A DNA stretch of 64,000 bases from Stomorhina lunata (lineage: Eukaryota; Arthropoda; Insecta; Diptera; Rhiniidae), in the NCBI GenBank assembly GCA_933228675.1, contig OW121743.1:58916581-58980580 (forward strand), given 5' to 3'. Positions 21,077-35,100 of this stretch are shown here, piece after piece. The notes beneath the pieces are model-generated. The model saw only the letters and a list, made by a program, of their open reading frames with translations. It was not told where the DNA came from and searched no databases. Made by a program: the position numbers and the translations under genes. Position 1 is the first letter of the stretch. Every line of letters starts with the position of its first letter.

Positions 21077-24000
21077 TTAAATTTTTTATAACAAAATTTC
21101 CTTCGAAAATTTTTTGTGACAAAATTTCCTTTGAAAAATTTTTATGACAAAATTTCCTTCGAAAATTTTTTATATGAAAAACTTTCTTTTATATGAACAA
21201 ATTTTTATAGAATTTCTGTTTAATAGCTAGAATTTTCTATAGATATGAAACAATTTTTTAAGAACATTTTTGGAAATGAAAAAATTTCTATAGACAGTTT
21301 TTTGATATCAATAAAAGAAATTTTTTGAAATTTCTGCAAAAAAATTCTATAGAATATAATTTGTAGCGAAAGACTTTCTATAGATAATTTTTTAATATAC
21401 AAACAGTTTTTTTAATAACAAAAAAAAAATTTCTAAAGAAAATTTTGTGTAAAAAATTTTCATATGAAAAAATTTCTGTAAAAAATTCATATAAACATTT
21501 TTGGCTTTTTATCAATAAATTGTCTGTAACATTAATAAATAAATGTAACGGATTAGGATCAAATGCAAATACTCTTTCTTTTTGAATGAAAAAAATTTCT
21601 GTAAAAAATTTTTAATATGAAAAAATTTTAGTAAGAAATTTTTCATATGAAGAAATTTCTATCGAAAAATTTTTCAAAAATTTCTGTAAAAAATTTTTCA
21701 TATGAAAAAATTTCCATAAAAAATTTCTGTAAAAAGCTTTTTATATAAAAAAATTCTGTAAAAAATTGTTCATATAAAAAATTTCTATCGAAAAGTTTTT
21801 AAAAAATTTCTGTAAAAAATGTTTCATATGAAAAAATTTCTGTAAAAAATTTTTCATATGAAAATTTTTGGCTTTTTATCAATAAATTGTCTGTAACATT
21901 AATAAATAAATGTAGCGGATTGGGATCAAATGCGAATACTCTTTCTTTTTGAATGAAAAAAATTCAGTAATAAATTTTTCATATAAAAAAATTTCTATCG
22001 AAAAATTTTTCAAAAATATCTGAAAAAAATTTTCATGTTAAAAAATTTCTGTAAAAAATGTTTCATATAAGAAATTTCTATTGAAAAATTTTTCAAAAAT
22101 TTCTGTAAAAAAATTTTCATATGAAAAAATTTCTGTAAAAAATTTTTCATATGAAAAAATTTCCGTAAAAAATTTTTCATATGAAAAAAATTGTGTAAAA
22201 AATTTGTCATATGAAATAGTTTCTGTAAAAAATTTTTCATATGAAAAAATTTCTGTAAAAAATTGTTCATATACAAAAATTTCTTTAACTGTTTTTACTT
22301 CTTGTATGACAATTGAAAAATTTTTCAAAAATTTCTGTAAAAAATTGTTCATATGAAAAAATTTCTGTAAAAAATTTTTCATATGAAAAAATTTCTGTAA
22401 AAAATTTTTCATATGAAAAATTTCTGTAAAAAATTTTTCATGTCAAAAAACTTCTGTAAAAAATTTTTCATATGAAAAATTTCTGTAAAAAATTGTTCAT
22501 ATAAAAAATTTATATTGCAAAATTTTTCAAAAATTTCTGTAAAAAATTTTTCATATGAAAAAATTTCTGGAAAAAATTTTTCATGTGAAAAAATTTCTGT
22601 AAAAAATTTTTAATATGAAAAAATTTTAGTAAGAAATTTTTCATATGAAGAAATTTCTATCGAAAAATTTTTCAAAAATTTCTGTAAAAAATTTTTCATA
22701 TGAAAAAATTTCCATAACAAATTTCTGTAAAAAGCTTTTTATATAAAAAATTCTGTAAAAAATTTTTCATATGAAATAATTTCTGTAAAAAATTTTTCAT
22801 ATGAAAAAATTTCTGTAAAAAATTGTTCATATAAAAAAATTTCTATCGAAAAGTTTTTAAAAAATTTCTGTAAAAAATGTTTCATAAGAAAAAATTTCTG
22901 TAAAAAATTTTTCATATGAAAATTTTTGGCTTATTATCAATAAATTGTCTGTAACATTAATAAATAAATGTAGCGGATTGGGATCAAATGCGAATACTCT
23001 TTCTTTTTGAATGAAAAAATTCAGTAATAAATTTTTCATATAAAAAAATTTCTATCGAAAAATTTTTCAAAAATATCTGAAAAAAAATTTTCATGTTAAA
23101 AAATTTCTGTAAAAAAATGTTTCATATAAGAAATTTCTATCGAAAAATTTTTCATATGAAAAAATTTCCGTAAAAAATTTTTCATATGAAAAAAATTTCT
23201 GTAAAAATTTTTCGTATAAAAAAATTGTGTAAAAAATTTATCATATGAAATAGTTTCTGTAAAAAATTTTTCATATGAAAAAATTTCTGTAAAAAATTGT
23301 TCATATACAAAAATTTCTTTAACTGTTTTTACTTCTTGTATGACAATTGAAAAATTTTTCAAAAATGTCTGTAAAAAATTTTTCATATGAAAAAATTTCT
23401 GTAAAAAATTTTTCATATGAAAAAATTTCTGTAAAAAATTTTTCATATGAAAAATTTCTGTAAAAAATTTTTCATGTCAAAAAACTTCTGTAAAAAATTT
23501 TTCATATGAAAAATTTCTGTAAAAAATTGTTCATATAAAAAAATTTCTATTGAAAAATTTTTCAAAAATTTCTATAAAAAATTTTTCATATGAAAAAATT
23601 TCTGTAAAAAATTTTTCATGTGAAAAAATTTCTGTAAAAAATTTTTCATGTAAAAAAATTTCTGTAAAAAAATTTTCATATTTCTATCGAAAACTTTTTC
23701 ATATGAAAAAATTTCTATCGAAAAATTTTTCATATTAAAAAATTTCTGTAAAATTTTTCATATGAAAAAATTTCTGTAAAATTTTTCATATGAAAAAATT
23801 TCTATCGAAAAATTTTTCAAAAATTTTTATAAAAAAATGTTCATATGAAAAAATTTCTATAAAAATTTTTCATATGAAAAAATTACTATCAAAAAATTTT
23901 TCATATGAAACAATTTTTAACGAAAAATTTTCTTTGTAATATGTAGAAATTACTATAGATATAAAACAATTTGCTATAGAACATTTTTTTTGGTATGAAA

Positions 24001-25385
24001 CAATCTATATAAAATTTTTTGATATAAAAAAAATGTCTATGGAAAATTATTTGCTATGAAAAAAATTCTATAGAAAAATTTTTGATATGAAAAAAAATTT
24101 TACTTGTAAATTTGAAATTTGAATTTTTATTGATAGTTTTTTTTATGACAAAATTTCCTTCGAAAATTTTTTTATATGAAAAAATTTCTTTTATATGAAC
24201 AAATTTTTATAGAATTTCTGTTTAATAGGTAGAATTTTCTATAGATATGAAACAAGTTTTTTAATATCAAAAAAAAAAGAAATTTTTTGAAATTCCTGCA
24301 AAAAATATCTGTAGAACTTTATTTGTAATGAAAGACTTTCTGTAGACAATTTTTTAATATGAAAAGATTTCTATAAACAGTTTTTTGGTAACAAAAAAAC
24401 TTCTAAAGAAAATTTTCTATAGAAAAATTTTCATATGAAAAGATTTCTGTAAAAAATTTTTTATATGAAAAAATTTCTGTAAAAAATTTTTTATATGAAA
24501 AAATTTCTGTAAGAAATTTTTCATATGAAAAAATTTCTGTGAAAAATTTTTTATATGAAAAAATTTCTATCGAAAAATTTTTCATATGAAAAAATATCCC
24601 GAAAAATTTTTCAAAAATTTTTGTAAAAAAATGTTTATATGAAAAAATTTCTGTAAAAAAATTTTTCATATGAAAAAATTTCTGTAAAAAATTTTTCATA
24701 TGAAAAAATTTCTGTGAAAAATTTTTCATATGAAAAAATTTCTATCGAAAAATTTTTCATATGAAAAAATTTCTGTAAAATGTTTCAAATGAAAAAATTT
24801 CTATCGAAAAATATTTCAAAAATTTCTGTAAAAAAAATGTTCATATGAAAAGATTTCTGTAAACAATTTTTTATATGAAAAAATTTCTGTAAAAAATTTT
24901 TCATATGAAAAAATTTCTGTGAAAAATTTTTCATATGAAAAAATTTCAATCGGAAAATTTTTCATATGTAAAAATTTCTGTAAAATGTTTCAAATGAAAA
25001 AATTTCTATCGAAAAATTTTTCAAAAATTTCTGTAAAAAAATTTTCATATGAAAAAATTACTATCGAAAAATTTTTCATATGAAAAAATTTTTATCAAAA
25101 AATTTTCTTTGTTATATTTAGAAATTACTATAGATATGAAACAATTTGCTATAGAAATTTCTTGATATAAAAAATTTCTAAGGAAAATTATTTGTTATGA
25201 AAAAAATTATATAGAAAATTTTTTAAAATGAAACAATTTTTAAGAGTTTTTTCTAAAACTTGTATATAAAAAATTTAGTTACAAAAGTCGTCAATATGAA
25301 AAAAATTTTATAGACGAATTTCTATATGAAAACGCTTCTATAACATTTTTTTAAAAAGATTATAATTTAAATTTTCTATAAAAAA
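21077..25385. repeat. AT satellite block 3 (CATATG / CTGTAAA type) with higher-order repeats
   Basis: Units of about 28-29 bp pairing TTTTTCATATGAAAAA with TTTCTGTAAAAA or CTATCG. A non-satellite spacer of about 85-100 bp containing AAATTGTCTGTAACATTAAT occurs three times (about 21500, 21865 and 22925). Segments of about 1 kb are duplicated: 21967 matches 23028, and a TTTACTTCTTGTATGACAAT spacer recurs at 22295 and 23328. A left-edge segment (21141) also recurs near 24147. The 60-124 codon open frames on both strands come from periodicity. Confidence 0.9.
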
Positions 25386-26160
25386 ATCTTCAACAATAAA
25401 GCAAATCAACTTTATATTGTTGGTTTTGATGAAGTCCCATAAGACCTTGATTCATTGTTTCAAAAAACATAAAAGTAGCGTCTCTCTTTAAGTATAATAA
25501 CTCCTAAACTAAAGAATAGAATATCATGAAATTTATCAACGCATTGCATCCACGTTTGTTGTTACTTGTTGTTTCCGCTGGAGCGGAGTTCCCATAAGAC
25601 TTTTGAAGCCATTGCATCGCTTGATCGATTGTTGTGAAAAATGCAAAGGTAGCGTTAATCCTAGCACAATAACTCAAAAACTAATGAATAGAATATCATG
25701 AAATTCATCATCGCAATGCATCGGTGATTCTACGAAGTTAGCAAACTGTCGTTTTATTGTTGTTTCGGATGGACTAGAGTCCCCATAAGACTTTTCAAGC
25801 TATTGCTTCTTAGCACAATAACTCGAAAACTAAATAGCAAAATTGTGAAATGTAGTACTAAGTAAGTAAAAAAAAGGCAAAGAACACTTTAAATCTAGAT
25901 AGTTCTATGGTATGGCCGAAGTGTTTTTTAGACGAAGTGGCCACTGTGCAAAGGCCAATAAAATTGTAAATTTTTGTTCCTAGTTTAATGTAAGTAAAAA
26001 ACAAAAATTTCGACTGTGAATGGGTTTGATAATAATGATGATGATGTTTTGATGATAATAATGTTGATGATGGTCATGTAAATGATGCCACCACAAAATG
26101 ATCGAACATAATTTCATTCATTCATTCAAAAAAAGAAGAAAAAGAAAAATGCATCCACAA
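25386..26160. repeat. Three imperfect 155-190 bp units, then simple sequence
   Basis: CCCATAAGAC occurs at about 25435, 25590 and 25780. It is accompanied by TAGAATATCATGAAATT and by AATAACTC(CT)AAACTAA-like phrases, giving a short diverged tandem repeat. From 26030 there is GATGATGATG-rich simple sequence. No gene. Confidence 0.6.
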
Positions 26161-26949
26161 ACAAGTAAGAAAGCGCTATAGTCGGTCAAGCCGACCATAC
26201 GATACCCTTCACAACTAAGGTCAAAGGTGTTATTTTTCCTGTGTAAAGACAAATATTTGCAAAATTTTGCCATCATACAAACATTTTCTCAAAACTTATA
26301 TATTCAACCTGTTTCCGTCATTTGGACTTATATGAGGGCTAGGGTCAAATGTGGACCGAAATTTGGCAGATTGATTACAGTTGTTACAAAAATTATGTAT
26401 GCAAAAAATAGATTCAAAATTTCCATTATCTTTAGATTTACGAGCGTTTTAGTGATTTTTTGTCTCATTTAGTGCGTTTTTAAAGAAGAATTTGTATGGG
26501 AGCTATGGTCAAATGTGGACCGATTTCAACAAAATTTGGTACAGTGATTTTAGTTGACATAAGCAGTATTTGTTTTAAATTTCATGAAAAAATATTGATA
26601 TTTGTGGCCAATATAGCAATTCCGGGAAGTGAGACCTATGGGAGGTACCATAAATAATGAACCGATTTTGACCAATTTCAATAGCCATGGTCCAATTATC
26701 AAAAAAATGATCTGTGCCAAATTTCATCAAATTATCTTTAGAATTGCGACCTGTAGTTTGATTACAAGGTTTACATGGGGGTCCAGCCAGCCAGACGGAC
26801 GGACGGACATCGCTAAATCGACTCAGAAATTGATTCTAAGCCTATTGGTATACTAAAAGGTGGGTCTAAGACAAATATTTCTATGCGTTACAAACATCAG
26901 CACAAACTTATAATACCCTTTCCACCTATGGTGGTGAAGGGTATAAAAA
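26161..26949 (+). mobile_element. Helentron-like element (HINE), copy C, near full length
   Basis: Starts ACAAGTAAGAAAGCGCTATA and ends GGTGGTGAAGGGTATAAAAA. The 3' subterminal GTGGTGAAGGGTAT is the inverse of the 5' subterminal ATACCCTTCACAAC. Interior landmarks are GTCAAATGTGGACCGA, CCAGCCAGACGGACGGACGG and ATCGCTAAATCGACTCAGAA. These match the layout of fly Helentron-derived interspersed elements. Short frames at 26227-26472 and 26629-26856 are incidental; they recur in other copies only because the DNA does. Confidence 0.68.
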
Positions 26950-28916
26950 GCGTATAAAACATTGTAACAACCAAAAATTTGAACCACAAACAAAATTTAT
27001 GAAAGCAGTCAAATGGACAGACTAACTAACCGACAGTTAACAGCCAACAAACTATCAACGGCTATTCTTTAACAAATTTACAACTAATACAATAAAAATA
27101 CAAACAAAAATTTACAAATTTATTTTATATATGTTCATCATCATAATGATCAACTTAAGATCTTCGTCATTAATAAAAATCGCATTAGACAGCCTACGCA
27201 CGTGCTCGATCGATTTGAAACATTTTGTTTGAATCAAACAATGACCAAATAATTTACCAAAGTCAAAATACTCGTATTCATTTTAGTTTTTTTTATTTAT
27301 TTAGCCTTAGCCCAAATATATAATTTTTGAAAGAAAAAAATTAATATAACGAAATTTTCCAAAAAAGTCAAAAGTTTTATTTCAATATTTTCAAATAGGA
27401 AGAAGTGTCATTAGCAGAAGAAGCTTAACAGTAGCTGAGAATTCTGAAATGATCTACTTGGCTAAAGTCGTTTTTGAATCGGATTTAATTGAAAAAAAGT
27501 TTTTAACAAATTTATGAATATTTTTGGTCCAATTTTGGCATACTCTTCAACATATTGAACGGTATCCTATTAATAAATTCTTTAACCCTGTCCAATGTAT
27601 CACATATGATGCATAATAAGTCGTTAACATATTGAATAAACTTTTTACCACTTTTCCTTTCCAATGATAATATTATTTTTCAGATTTAAAGAAAACTTGT
27701 TGAGAAACATATATAGTATTGAACATTTTTGAAAAGAAAATTTAATAAGGAAAGCTTTAAGTGGAACTATGGTCCAAAATTTTATTTAGTCTTGAAGCTA
27801 AAGCCTCATAAAAATTACTAATTTTTTACACTGTTTCTCACTTTATGCTTAATTTTCTTTAATCCCGAAGATGGAATAAAAAATTCAAAACATGTTTTTT
27901 ATATCTTTAGATGTTATTATTATCCCGTGCAAATAACTTTTGCACTCCAAGAATTATTAAAAGATATATTTATAAAAAAAAAAACTAAAAAATTATTATT
28001 TTTTTTTTTTGGGATTTTAAAAAAAATTTTTGGGAATTGTCGGATTGCTGCTAATAAATTTTTCTTTGTATTTTTTCTCATATTCAAGTACTGTAAATCT
28101 AAGCTAGCAGATTTCCGATTTTATATCGGATTAAAAATGTAACGTCTGGATAGTTTTTAATTTTCGATGTCGCTACTTTGAGAGCATATATCCCCCCTAA
28201 TTATAAGCCAACAGATACCATATTCTTAACTTAAGCCTGAATACTCCTCTTCAATAGCCATGTGAAATTTTATCATAATCGAGCTTACAGTTTAAAAGTT
28301 ATTGAACTACAAAGTTTGTAGGTTTAAATCAGTCTTCTCCGCCCGCGTGTGATTATACATTTTCTTAAACTCTGGGAACACTATTTTTTCAAAGTTTTGT
28401 TTATGTAAAACATTTTATAACTTCTCTTATTTCAGGCTTGACATTTCTTTCGTGTATCTTTAAGTGTTGAGACATTTTGAAACCCTTATCACCCCATGAG
28501 GCTAGAAAACGCACATTAACATATGGAAAAGATTAGTTTTGTTTCCATCTCTATCTCTTTTGTGAATAAAGACTTAAATTATTAATAAGTTTCAATTAAA
28601 TCAAAATATGCCACTATAAACCACAAAATGAAGACAATTTCACTTTTAAATTGATGGAAAAAGGAAAACAAAATTCACATGAGATGAAGAATTAAACAAA
28701 TCCAAAAAAAATGGTAAATAAGGGAAATAATTATAAGGGAACCCGTATAATTGATAATTATGAAATAACAAACAGACACCCCATTTGGAAAACGAAACAC
28801 ATTCAAAATTCGAAACGGAGTACTCTCGTTTTCTATAACTAAATATATACATAGACTGCGTTTCACTTGAATAGCCCAACGTACACATTAAAAATCTTCC
28901 CCTTTTTAGAAAATAA
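26950..28916. other. Spacer of 2 kb, no gene recognised
   Basis: AT-rich unique sequence. Open frames up to 80 codons (for example 28646-28888, minus) are low complexity and lack recognisable motifs. A phrase near 28250 (GTGAAATTTTATCATAATCG) resembles old transposon debris but could not be placed. Confidence 0.5.
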
Positions 28917-29736
28917 CATGTAAGAAAGTGCTATAGTCAGTCAAGCCCGACCATACGATACCCTTCACCACTAAGGTCAAAGGTGTTCTTTTTCCTGTAT
29001 AAAGACAAATATTTGCTAAATTTTGCCATAATACAAACATTTTCTCAAAACTTATATATTTAAGCTGTTTCCGTCATTTGGACTTATATGAGAGCTAGGG
29101 TCAAATGTGGACCGATTATCTCGAAATTTGGCAAATTGATTAAAACTGTAATCAATTTGCCAAATTTCGAGATACAAAAATTATGTATGCAAAAAATCAA
29201 CTCAAAATTTATATTATCTTTAGATTTACTAGCGTTTTAGTGATTTTTGTCTCATTTAGTGCGTTTTACCATAAGAGTTTGTATGGGAGCTATGGTCAAA
29301 TGCGGACCGATTTCAACGAAATTTGGAACAGTGATTTAAGTTTACATAAGTAGTATTTGTTGTAAATTTCATGAGAAAATGTTGATATTTGTGGCCAATA
29401 TATCAATTCCGGGAAGTGGGACCTATAGGAGGTACCATAAATAATGGACCGATTTTGATGAATTTCAATAGCCATGGTTCCATTATCAAAAAAATGATCT
29501 GTGCCAAATTTCATCAAATTATCTTTAGAATTGCGACCTGTCTTTTGATAACAAGGTTTACATGGGGGTCCAGCCAGCCAACCGTACGGACGGACATCGC
29601 TAAATCGACTCAGAAAGTGATTCTAAGCCTATTTATATACTAAAAGGTGGGTCTACGACAAATATTTCTATGCGTTACATACATCAGCACAAACGTATAA
29701 TACCCTTTCCACCTCTGGTGGTGAAGGGTATAAAAA
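28917..29736 (+). mobile_element. Helentron-like element (HINE), copy D, near full length
   Basis: Same structure as copy C: a 5' end with GTAAGAAAGTGCTATAG, then ATACCCTTCACCACTAAGG, and a 3' end with TGGTGGTGAAGGGTAT. It carries a private perfect hairpin at 29117-29174, where a 25-bp segment has been duplicated in reverse. Confidence 0.68.
29117..29174. repeat. Perfect 25-bp inverted repeat with 8-nt loop
   Basis: Arms 29117-29141 and 29150-29174 are exact complements around AAAACTGT. The left arm (TATCTCGAAATTTGGC...) is the normal HINE sequence seen in copy B; the right arm is extra. This is a local inverted duplication specific to copy D. Confidence 0.9.
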
Positions 29737-30604
29737 CAGCTGATTGATTTTAGTTTGCATTTGAGAGCTATTTATAGTTGGCCTATTCGAGTTTAAGGCA
29801 GTGTATTTATTTGTTCCATGTTACTAAAGAATTACATGGACATAAAGATTTTCGTATTCTATAATTCCCCTATAGTATTTGTATATTTTTAAAATTAACA
29901 AGAAGCCCATAAATGAAGTTAACAAATATTGATAAATTTTATTTACTTGTTATAGAAGATAAATAAATATTGAAGATTTCAATTGAGAAATTTCACTTTT
30001 TCTCGAAGAATCTTTAAGAAATTTATTTTCCCAAAAAAGGGGCTATATCATCATTCTTTTTAGGTTTTACTTCTTAAGAAGTAAAAGTGCATAATAATGC
30101 CAGTAGCTGTTGCCGCACGTGTATCCCCCTATTTGCTTTGATTCTTTGAATATTTTTCTACTTTAAGCTTAACTCTTTGAAATTATTAATTTAAGAAGCC
30201 TTAGGCAAAATTTTTCTTAATGATTGTTTGTCATAATGATTATGTGATTGCAGAGGTTAAATAAAAAATGGTGTTAAAAAATTATTATGATAATGATGAT
30301 GACGATGCTAAAGATGAGGATGGTGGTGTTGCACTAATAACACTAGACATATGGACCGACAGACTCCCAGACATTATGTTCAAATATTGAAATTGTGGTT
30401 AGAGACTTAATGGTTTTGGGTATAAGATTTTATTGGGATTTTGTAATGAGACTGTCGTTGACACTAATCAGCTACTGGAAATTTGTCATCACTCCTTAGC
30501 TAATATGAAGTGGTTACGCACTTTTTATTGAGGCCTCAAAAAAATTATAATATTATGCATTTATGTATTTTGAAATTTAATATTGAATTATTAGCAGTAC
30601 CCAG
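29737..30604. other. Spacer, no gene recognised
   Basis: Unique AT-rich sequence with a GATGATGACGATG-type simple stretch near 30295. No coding or transposon signal was identified. Confidence 0.5.
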
Positions 30605-32177
30605 AAATTTTTTTATATCGAAAAATTTTCTATAGAAAATTTTTCATTTCGAAAAATTGCCTATAAAAATTTTTTCATATCGAAAAATTTTCTAAAGAAA
30701 TTTTTTCATACCAAAACATTTCTATGAAAGTATTTTCAAATCGAAAAATGTTCTTTAAAAAATTTTTCATATCTAAAAGTTTTCTATTGAAAAATATATA
30801 AAAATTCTTTAAAAAATTGTTCATATCTAAAAGTTTTCTATTGAAATTTTTCATATCGAAAAATTTTCTATCAAAATTTTTCATATCAAAAAATTTCCTA
30901 TTGAAATTTTTTCATATCAACAAATTTCCTATAAAATTTTTTTTCATAAAGAAAAATTTTCTATACAAATTTTTTCATATCGAAAAACTTTCTATAGAAA
31001 TTTTTTCATATCAAAAAATTTTTTTTTTAAATCTTTTCATATCGAGAAATTTTCCATAGAAATTTTTTATATCGAAAAATTTTTTTAAAGAAATTTTTTC
31101 ATATTGAAAAATTTTCTATAGAAATTTTTTCATACTCAAAATTTTCTTTGAAAATTTTTTGATATCATGGAAATTTTATCATATCAAAAAATTTTCTATG
31201 GAAATTTTTCATATCAAAATATTTTCTATAGAAATTATTTATATCGAAAAGTTTCTATAGAAATTTTTTCATATCGAAAAATTTTCATATCGAAAAATTT
31301 TCTATAGAAATTTCTTCATATCGAAAAATTGTATAGAAATTTTTTCATATCAAAAAATTTTATATAGAAATTTTTCATATCGAAAAATTTTTTTCATATC
31401 GAAAAATTTCTTTCATATCGAACAATTTTTTTCATATCGAAATATTTTCCATAAAAATTTTTTCAAAACTAATATTTTCTATAGAAAATATTTTGCATTA
31501 AAAAGTATTCTATAAAAATTGTTTCATATCGAAAAATTTCCTAAAGAAATTTTTTCATATCGAAAAATTTCCTAAAGAATTTTTTTCATATCGAAAAATT
31601 TCCTAAAGAAATTTTTTCATATCGAAAAATTTTTTAAAGTTTATATAGAAATTTTTTCATATCGAAAAATTTTCTATAGAACTTTCTTCATATCGAAAAA
31701 TTGTATAGAAATTTTTTCATATCGAAAAATTTTATATAGAAATTTTTCATATCGAAAAATTTTTTTCATATCAAAAAATTTTTTTCATATCGAACAATTT
31801 TTTCATATCGAAATATTTTCTATAGAAATTTTTTCATTTCGAAAAATTTTTTATGGAAATATTTTCATATCAAAAATTTTCTATAGATATTTTTTTATAA
31901 CAAAAAATTTTCTAAAGAAATTTTTTCATATCGAAAAATGTTCTAAAGAAATGTTTATTATCCAAAAATTTTCTATAGAAATTTTTTCACATCTAAAAAT
32001 TTTCTATAGAAATTTTTTCATATCGAAAAATTTTCTATAGAAATTTTTTTCATACCGAAAAATTTTCTTTAATAATTTTTTCATACCGAAAAATTTTCTT
32101 TAGAAATTTTTTCATATCGAAAAATTTTCTTTAGAAATTTTTTCATATCGAAAAATTTTCTATAGAAATTTTTTCAT
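30605..32177. repeat. AT satellite block 4 (CATATCG / CTATAG type)
   Basis: Units of about 28 bp with TTTTTTCATATCGAAAAATT and TTTCTATAGAAA. The same dialect continues at 37302, so blocks 4 and 5 were one array before the 465-bp inverted array inserted between them. Confidence 0.92.
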
Positions 32178-32190
32178 ATTGAAAGATTTT
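32178..32190 (+). repeat. 13-bp direct repeat, left flank of inverted array
   Basis: ATTGAAAGATTTT occurs immediately left of the array and again at 37289-37301 immediately right. The usual satellite word here is ATTGAAAAATTTT; the G variant is uncommon, which favours a target-site duplication over chance. Confidence 0.6.
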
Positions 32191-35100
32191 ATTTGGGAAT
32201 TAATTATTCGAACTTTAGAATTGATTGAAAAATTAGGTTTAATCAGGCTTGAGTTCATTTAACTTTCAAATTATTAATTTTGAAAATTTGAAAAGTAATT
32301 GTGGAGAAAAAAAACTGAAAAAATTATTTTTGAACGCGGCTCAGTGGATTGCAATTTCTGTCCCGCCACAGGACGTCATCAGCACTTAGCGCCCTCGACC
32401 ACAGTCGAGTTGTCAAATCGCAGAGATAATCATCAATTTAACTCATTGAGTTTGATCGAACATCACTACGTTTAATTGATTGTGTATTCTCCTATTACTT
32501 GTTTTGCTCGATCTTTTCACTTGCCGTTGGCATGTAGAGAAGAACAAGACTTTTTGGTTTGATGCTATTTTTAGAATAGTAACAATGTTAACAACATATG
32601 TATGTAAGTAAATTACATGAATGTATGTAAATGCAACGTGCCCTTTGCTTTTATTTATTTGGGAATTAATTATTCGAACTTTAGAATTGATTGAAAAATT
32701 AGGTTTAATCAGGCTTGAGTTCATTTAACTTTCAAATTATTAATTTTGAAAATTTGAAAAGTAATTGTGGAGAAAAAAACTGAAAAAATTATTTTTGAAC
32801 GCGGCTCAGTGGATTGCAATTTCTGTCCCGCCACAGGACGTCATCAGCACTTAGCGCCCTCGACCACAGTCGAGTTGTCAAATCGCAGAGATAATCATCA
32901 ATTTAACTCATTGAGTTTGATCGAACATCACTACGTTTAATTGATTGTGTATTCTCCTATTACTTGTTTTGCTCGATCTTTTCACTTGCCGTTGGCATGT
33001 AGAGAAGAACAAGACTTTTTGGTTTGATGCTATTTTTAGAATAGTAACAATGTTAACAACATATGTATGTAAGTAAATTACATGAATGTATGTAAATGCA
33101 ACGTGCCCTTTGCTTTTATTTATTTGGGAATTAATTATTCGAACTTTAGAATTGATTGAAAAATTAGGTTTAATCAGGCTTGAGTTCATTTAACTTTCAA
33201 ATTATTAATTTTGAAAATTTGAAAAGTAATTGTGGAGAAAAAAACTGAAAAAATTATTTTTGAACGCGGCTCAGTGGATTGCAATTTCTGTCCCGCCACA
33301 GGACGTCATCAGCACTTAGCGCCCTCGACCACAGTCGAGTTGTCAAATCGCAGAGATAATCATCAATTTAACTCATTGAGTTTGATCGAACATCACTACG
33401 TTTAATTGATTGTGTATTCTCCTATTACTTGTTTTGCTCGATCTTTTCACTTGCCGTTGGCATGTAGAGAAGAACAAGACTTTTTGGTTTGATGCTATTT
33501 TTAGAATAGTAACAATGTTAACAACATATGTATGTAAGTAAATTACATGAATGTATGTAAATGCAACGTGCCCTTTGCTTTTATTTATTTGGGAATTAAT
33601 TATTCGAACTTTAGAATTGATTGAAAAATTAGGTTTAATCAGGCTTGAGTTCATTTAACTTTCAAATTATTAATTTTGAAAATTTGAAAAGTAATTGTGG
33701 AGAAAAAAACTGAAAAAATTATTTTTGAACGCGGCTCAGTGGATTGCAATTTCTGTCCCGCCACAGGACGTCATCAGCACTTAGCGCCCTCGACCACAGT
33801 CGAGTTGTCAAATCGCAGAGATAATCATCAATTTAACTCATTGAGTTTGATCGAACATCACTACGTTTAATTGATTGTGTATTCTCCTATTACTTGTTTT
33901 GCTCGATCTTTTCACTTGCCGTTGGCATGTAGAGAAGAACAAGACTTTTTGGTTTGATGCTATTTTTAGAATAGTAACAATGTTAACAACATATGTATGT
34001 AAGTAAATTACATGAATGTATGTAAATGCAACGTGCCCTTTGCTTTTATTTATTTGGGAATTAATTATTCGAACTTTAGAATTGATTGAAAAATTAGGTT
34101 TAATCAGGCTTGAGTTCATTTAACTTTCAAATTATTAATTTTGAAAATTTGAAAAGTAATTGTGGAGAAAAAAACTGAAAAAATTATTTTTGAACGCGGC
34201 TCAGTGGATTGCAATTTCTGTCCCGCCACAGGACGTCATCAGCACTTAGCGCCCTCGACCACAGTCGAGTTGTCAAATCGCAGAGATAATCATCAATTTA
34301 ACTCATTGAGTTTGATCGAACATCACTACGTTTAATTGATTGTGTATTCTCCTATTACTTGTTTTGCTCGATCTTTTCACTTGCCGTTGGCATGTAGAGA
34401 AGAACAAGACTTTTTGGTTTGATGCTATTTTTAGAATAGTAACAATGTTAACAACATATGTATGTAAGTAAATTACATGAATGTATGTAAATGCAACGTG
34501 CCCTTTGCTTTTATTTATTTGGGAATTAATTATTCGAACTTTAGAATTGATTGAAAAATTAGGTTTAATCAGGCTTGAGTTCATTTAACTTTCAAATTAT
34601 TAATTTTGAAAATTTGAAAAGTAATTGTGGAGAAAAAAACTGAAAAAATTATTTTTGAACGCGGCTCAGTGGATTGCAATTTCTGTCCCGCCACAGGACG
34701 TCATCAGCACTTAGCGCCCTCGACCACAGTCGAGTTGTCAAATCGCAGAGATAATCATCAATTTAACTCATTGAGTTTGATCGAACATCACTACGTTTAA
34801 TTGATTGTGTATTCTCCTATTACTTGTTTTGCTCGATCTTTTCACTTGCCGTTGGCATGTAGAGAAGAACAAGACTTTTTGGTTTGATGCTATTTTTAGA
34901 ATAGTAACAATGTTAACAACATATGTATGTAAGTAAATTACATGAATGTATGTAAATGCAACGTGCCCTTTGCTTTTATTTATTTGGGAATTAATTATTC
35001 GAACTTTAGAATTGATTGAAAAATTAGGTTTAATCAGGCTTGAGTTCATTTAACTTTCAAATTATTAATTTTGAAAATTTGAAAAGTAATTGTGGAGAAA

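Noticed and set aside
20862..21122. Overlapping 70-codon frames near the ACGG run
   Set aside because: They lie in the non-coding HINE and recur in copies C and D only because the element recurs.
22010..24729. Several 60-124 codon frames on both strands
   Set aside because: Periodic satellite translation with F, K, M, S and E only.
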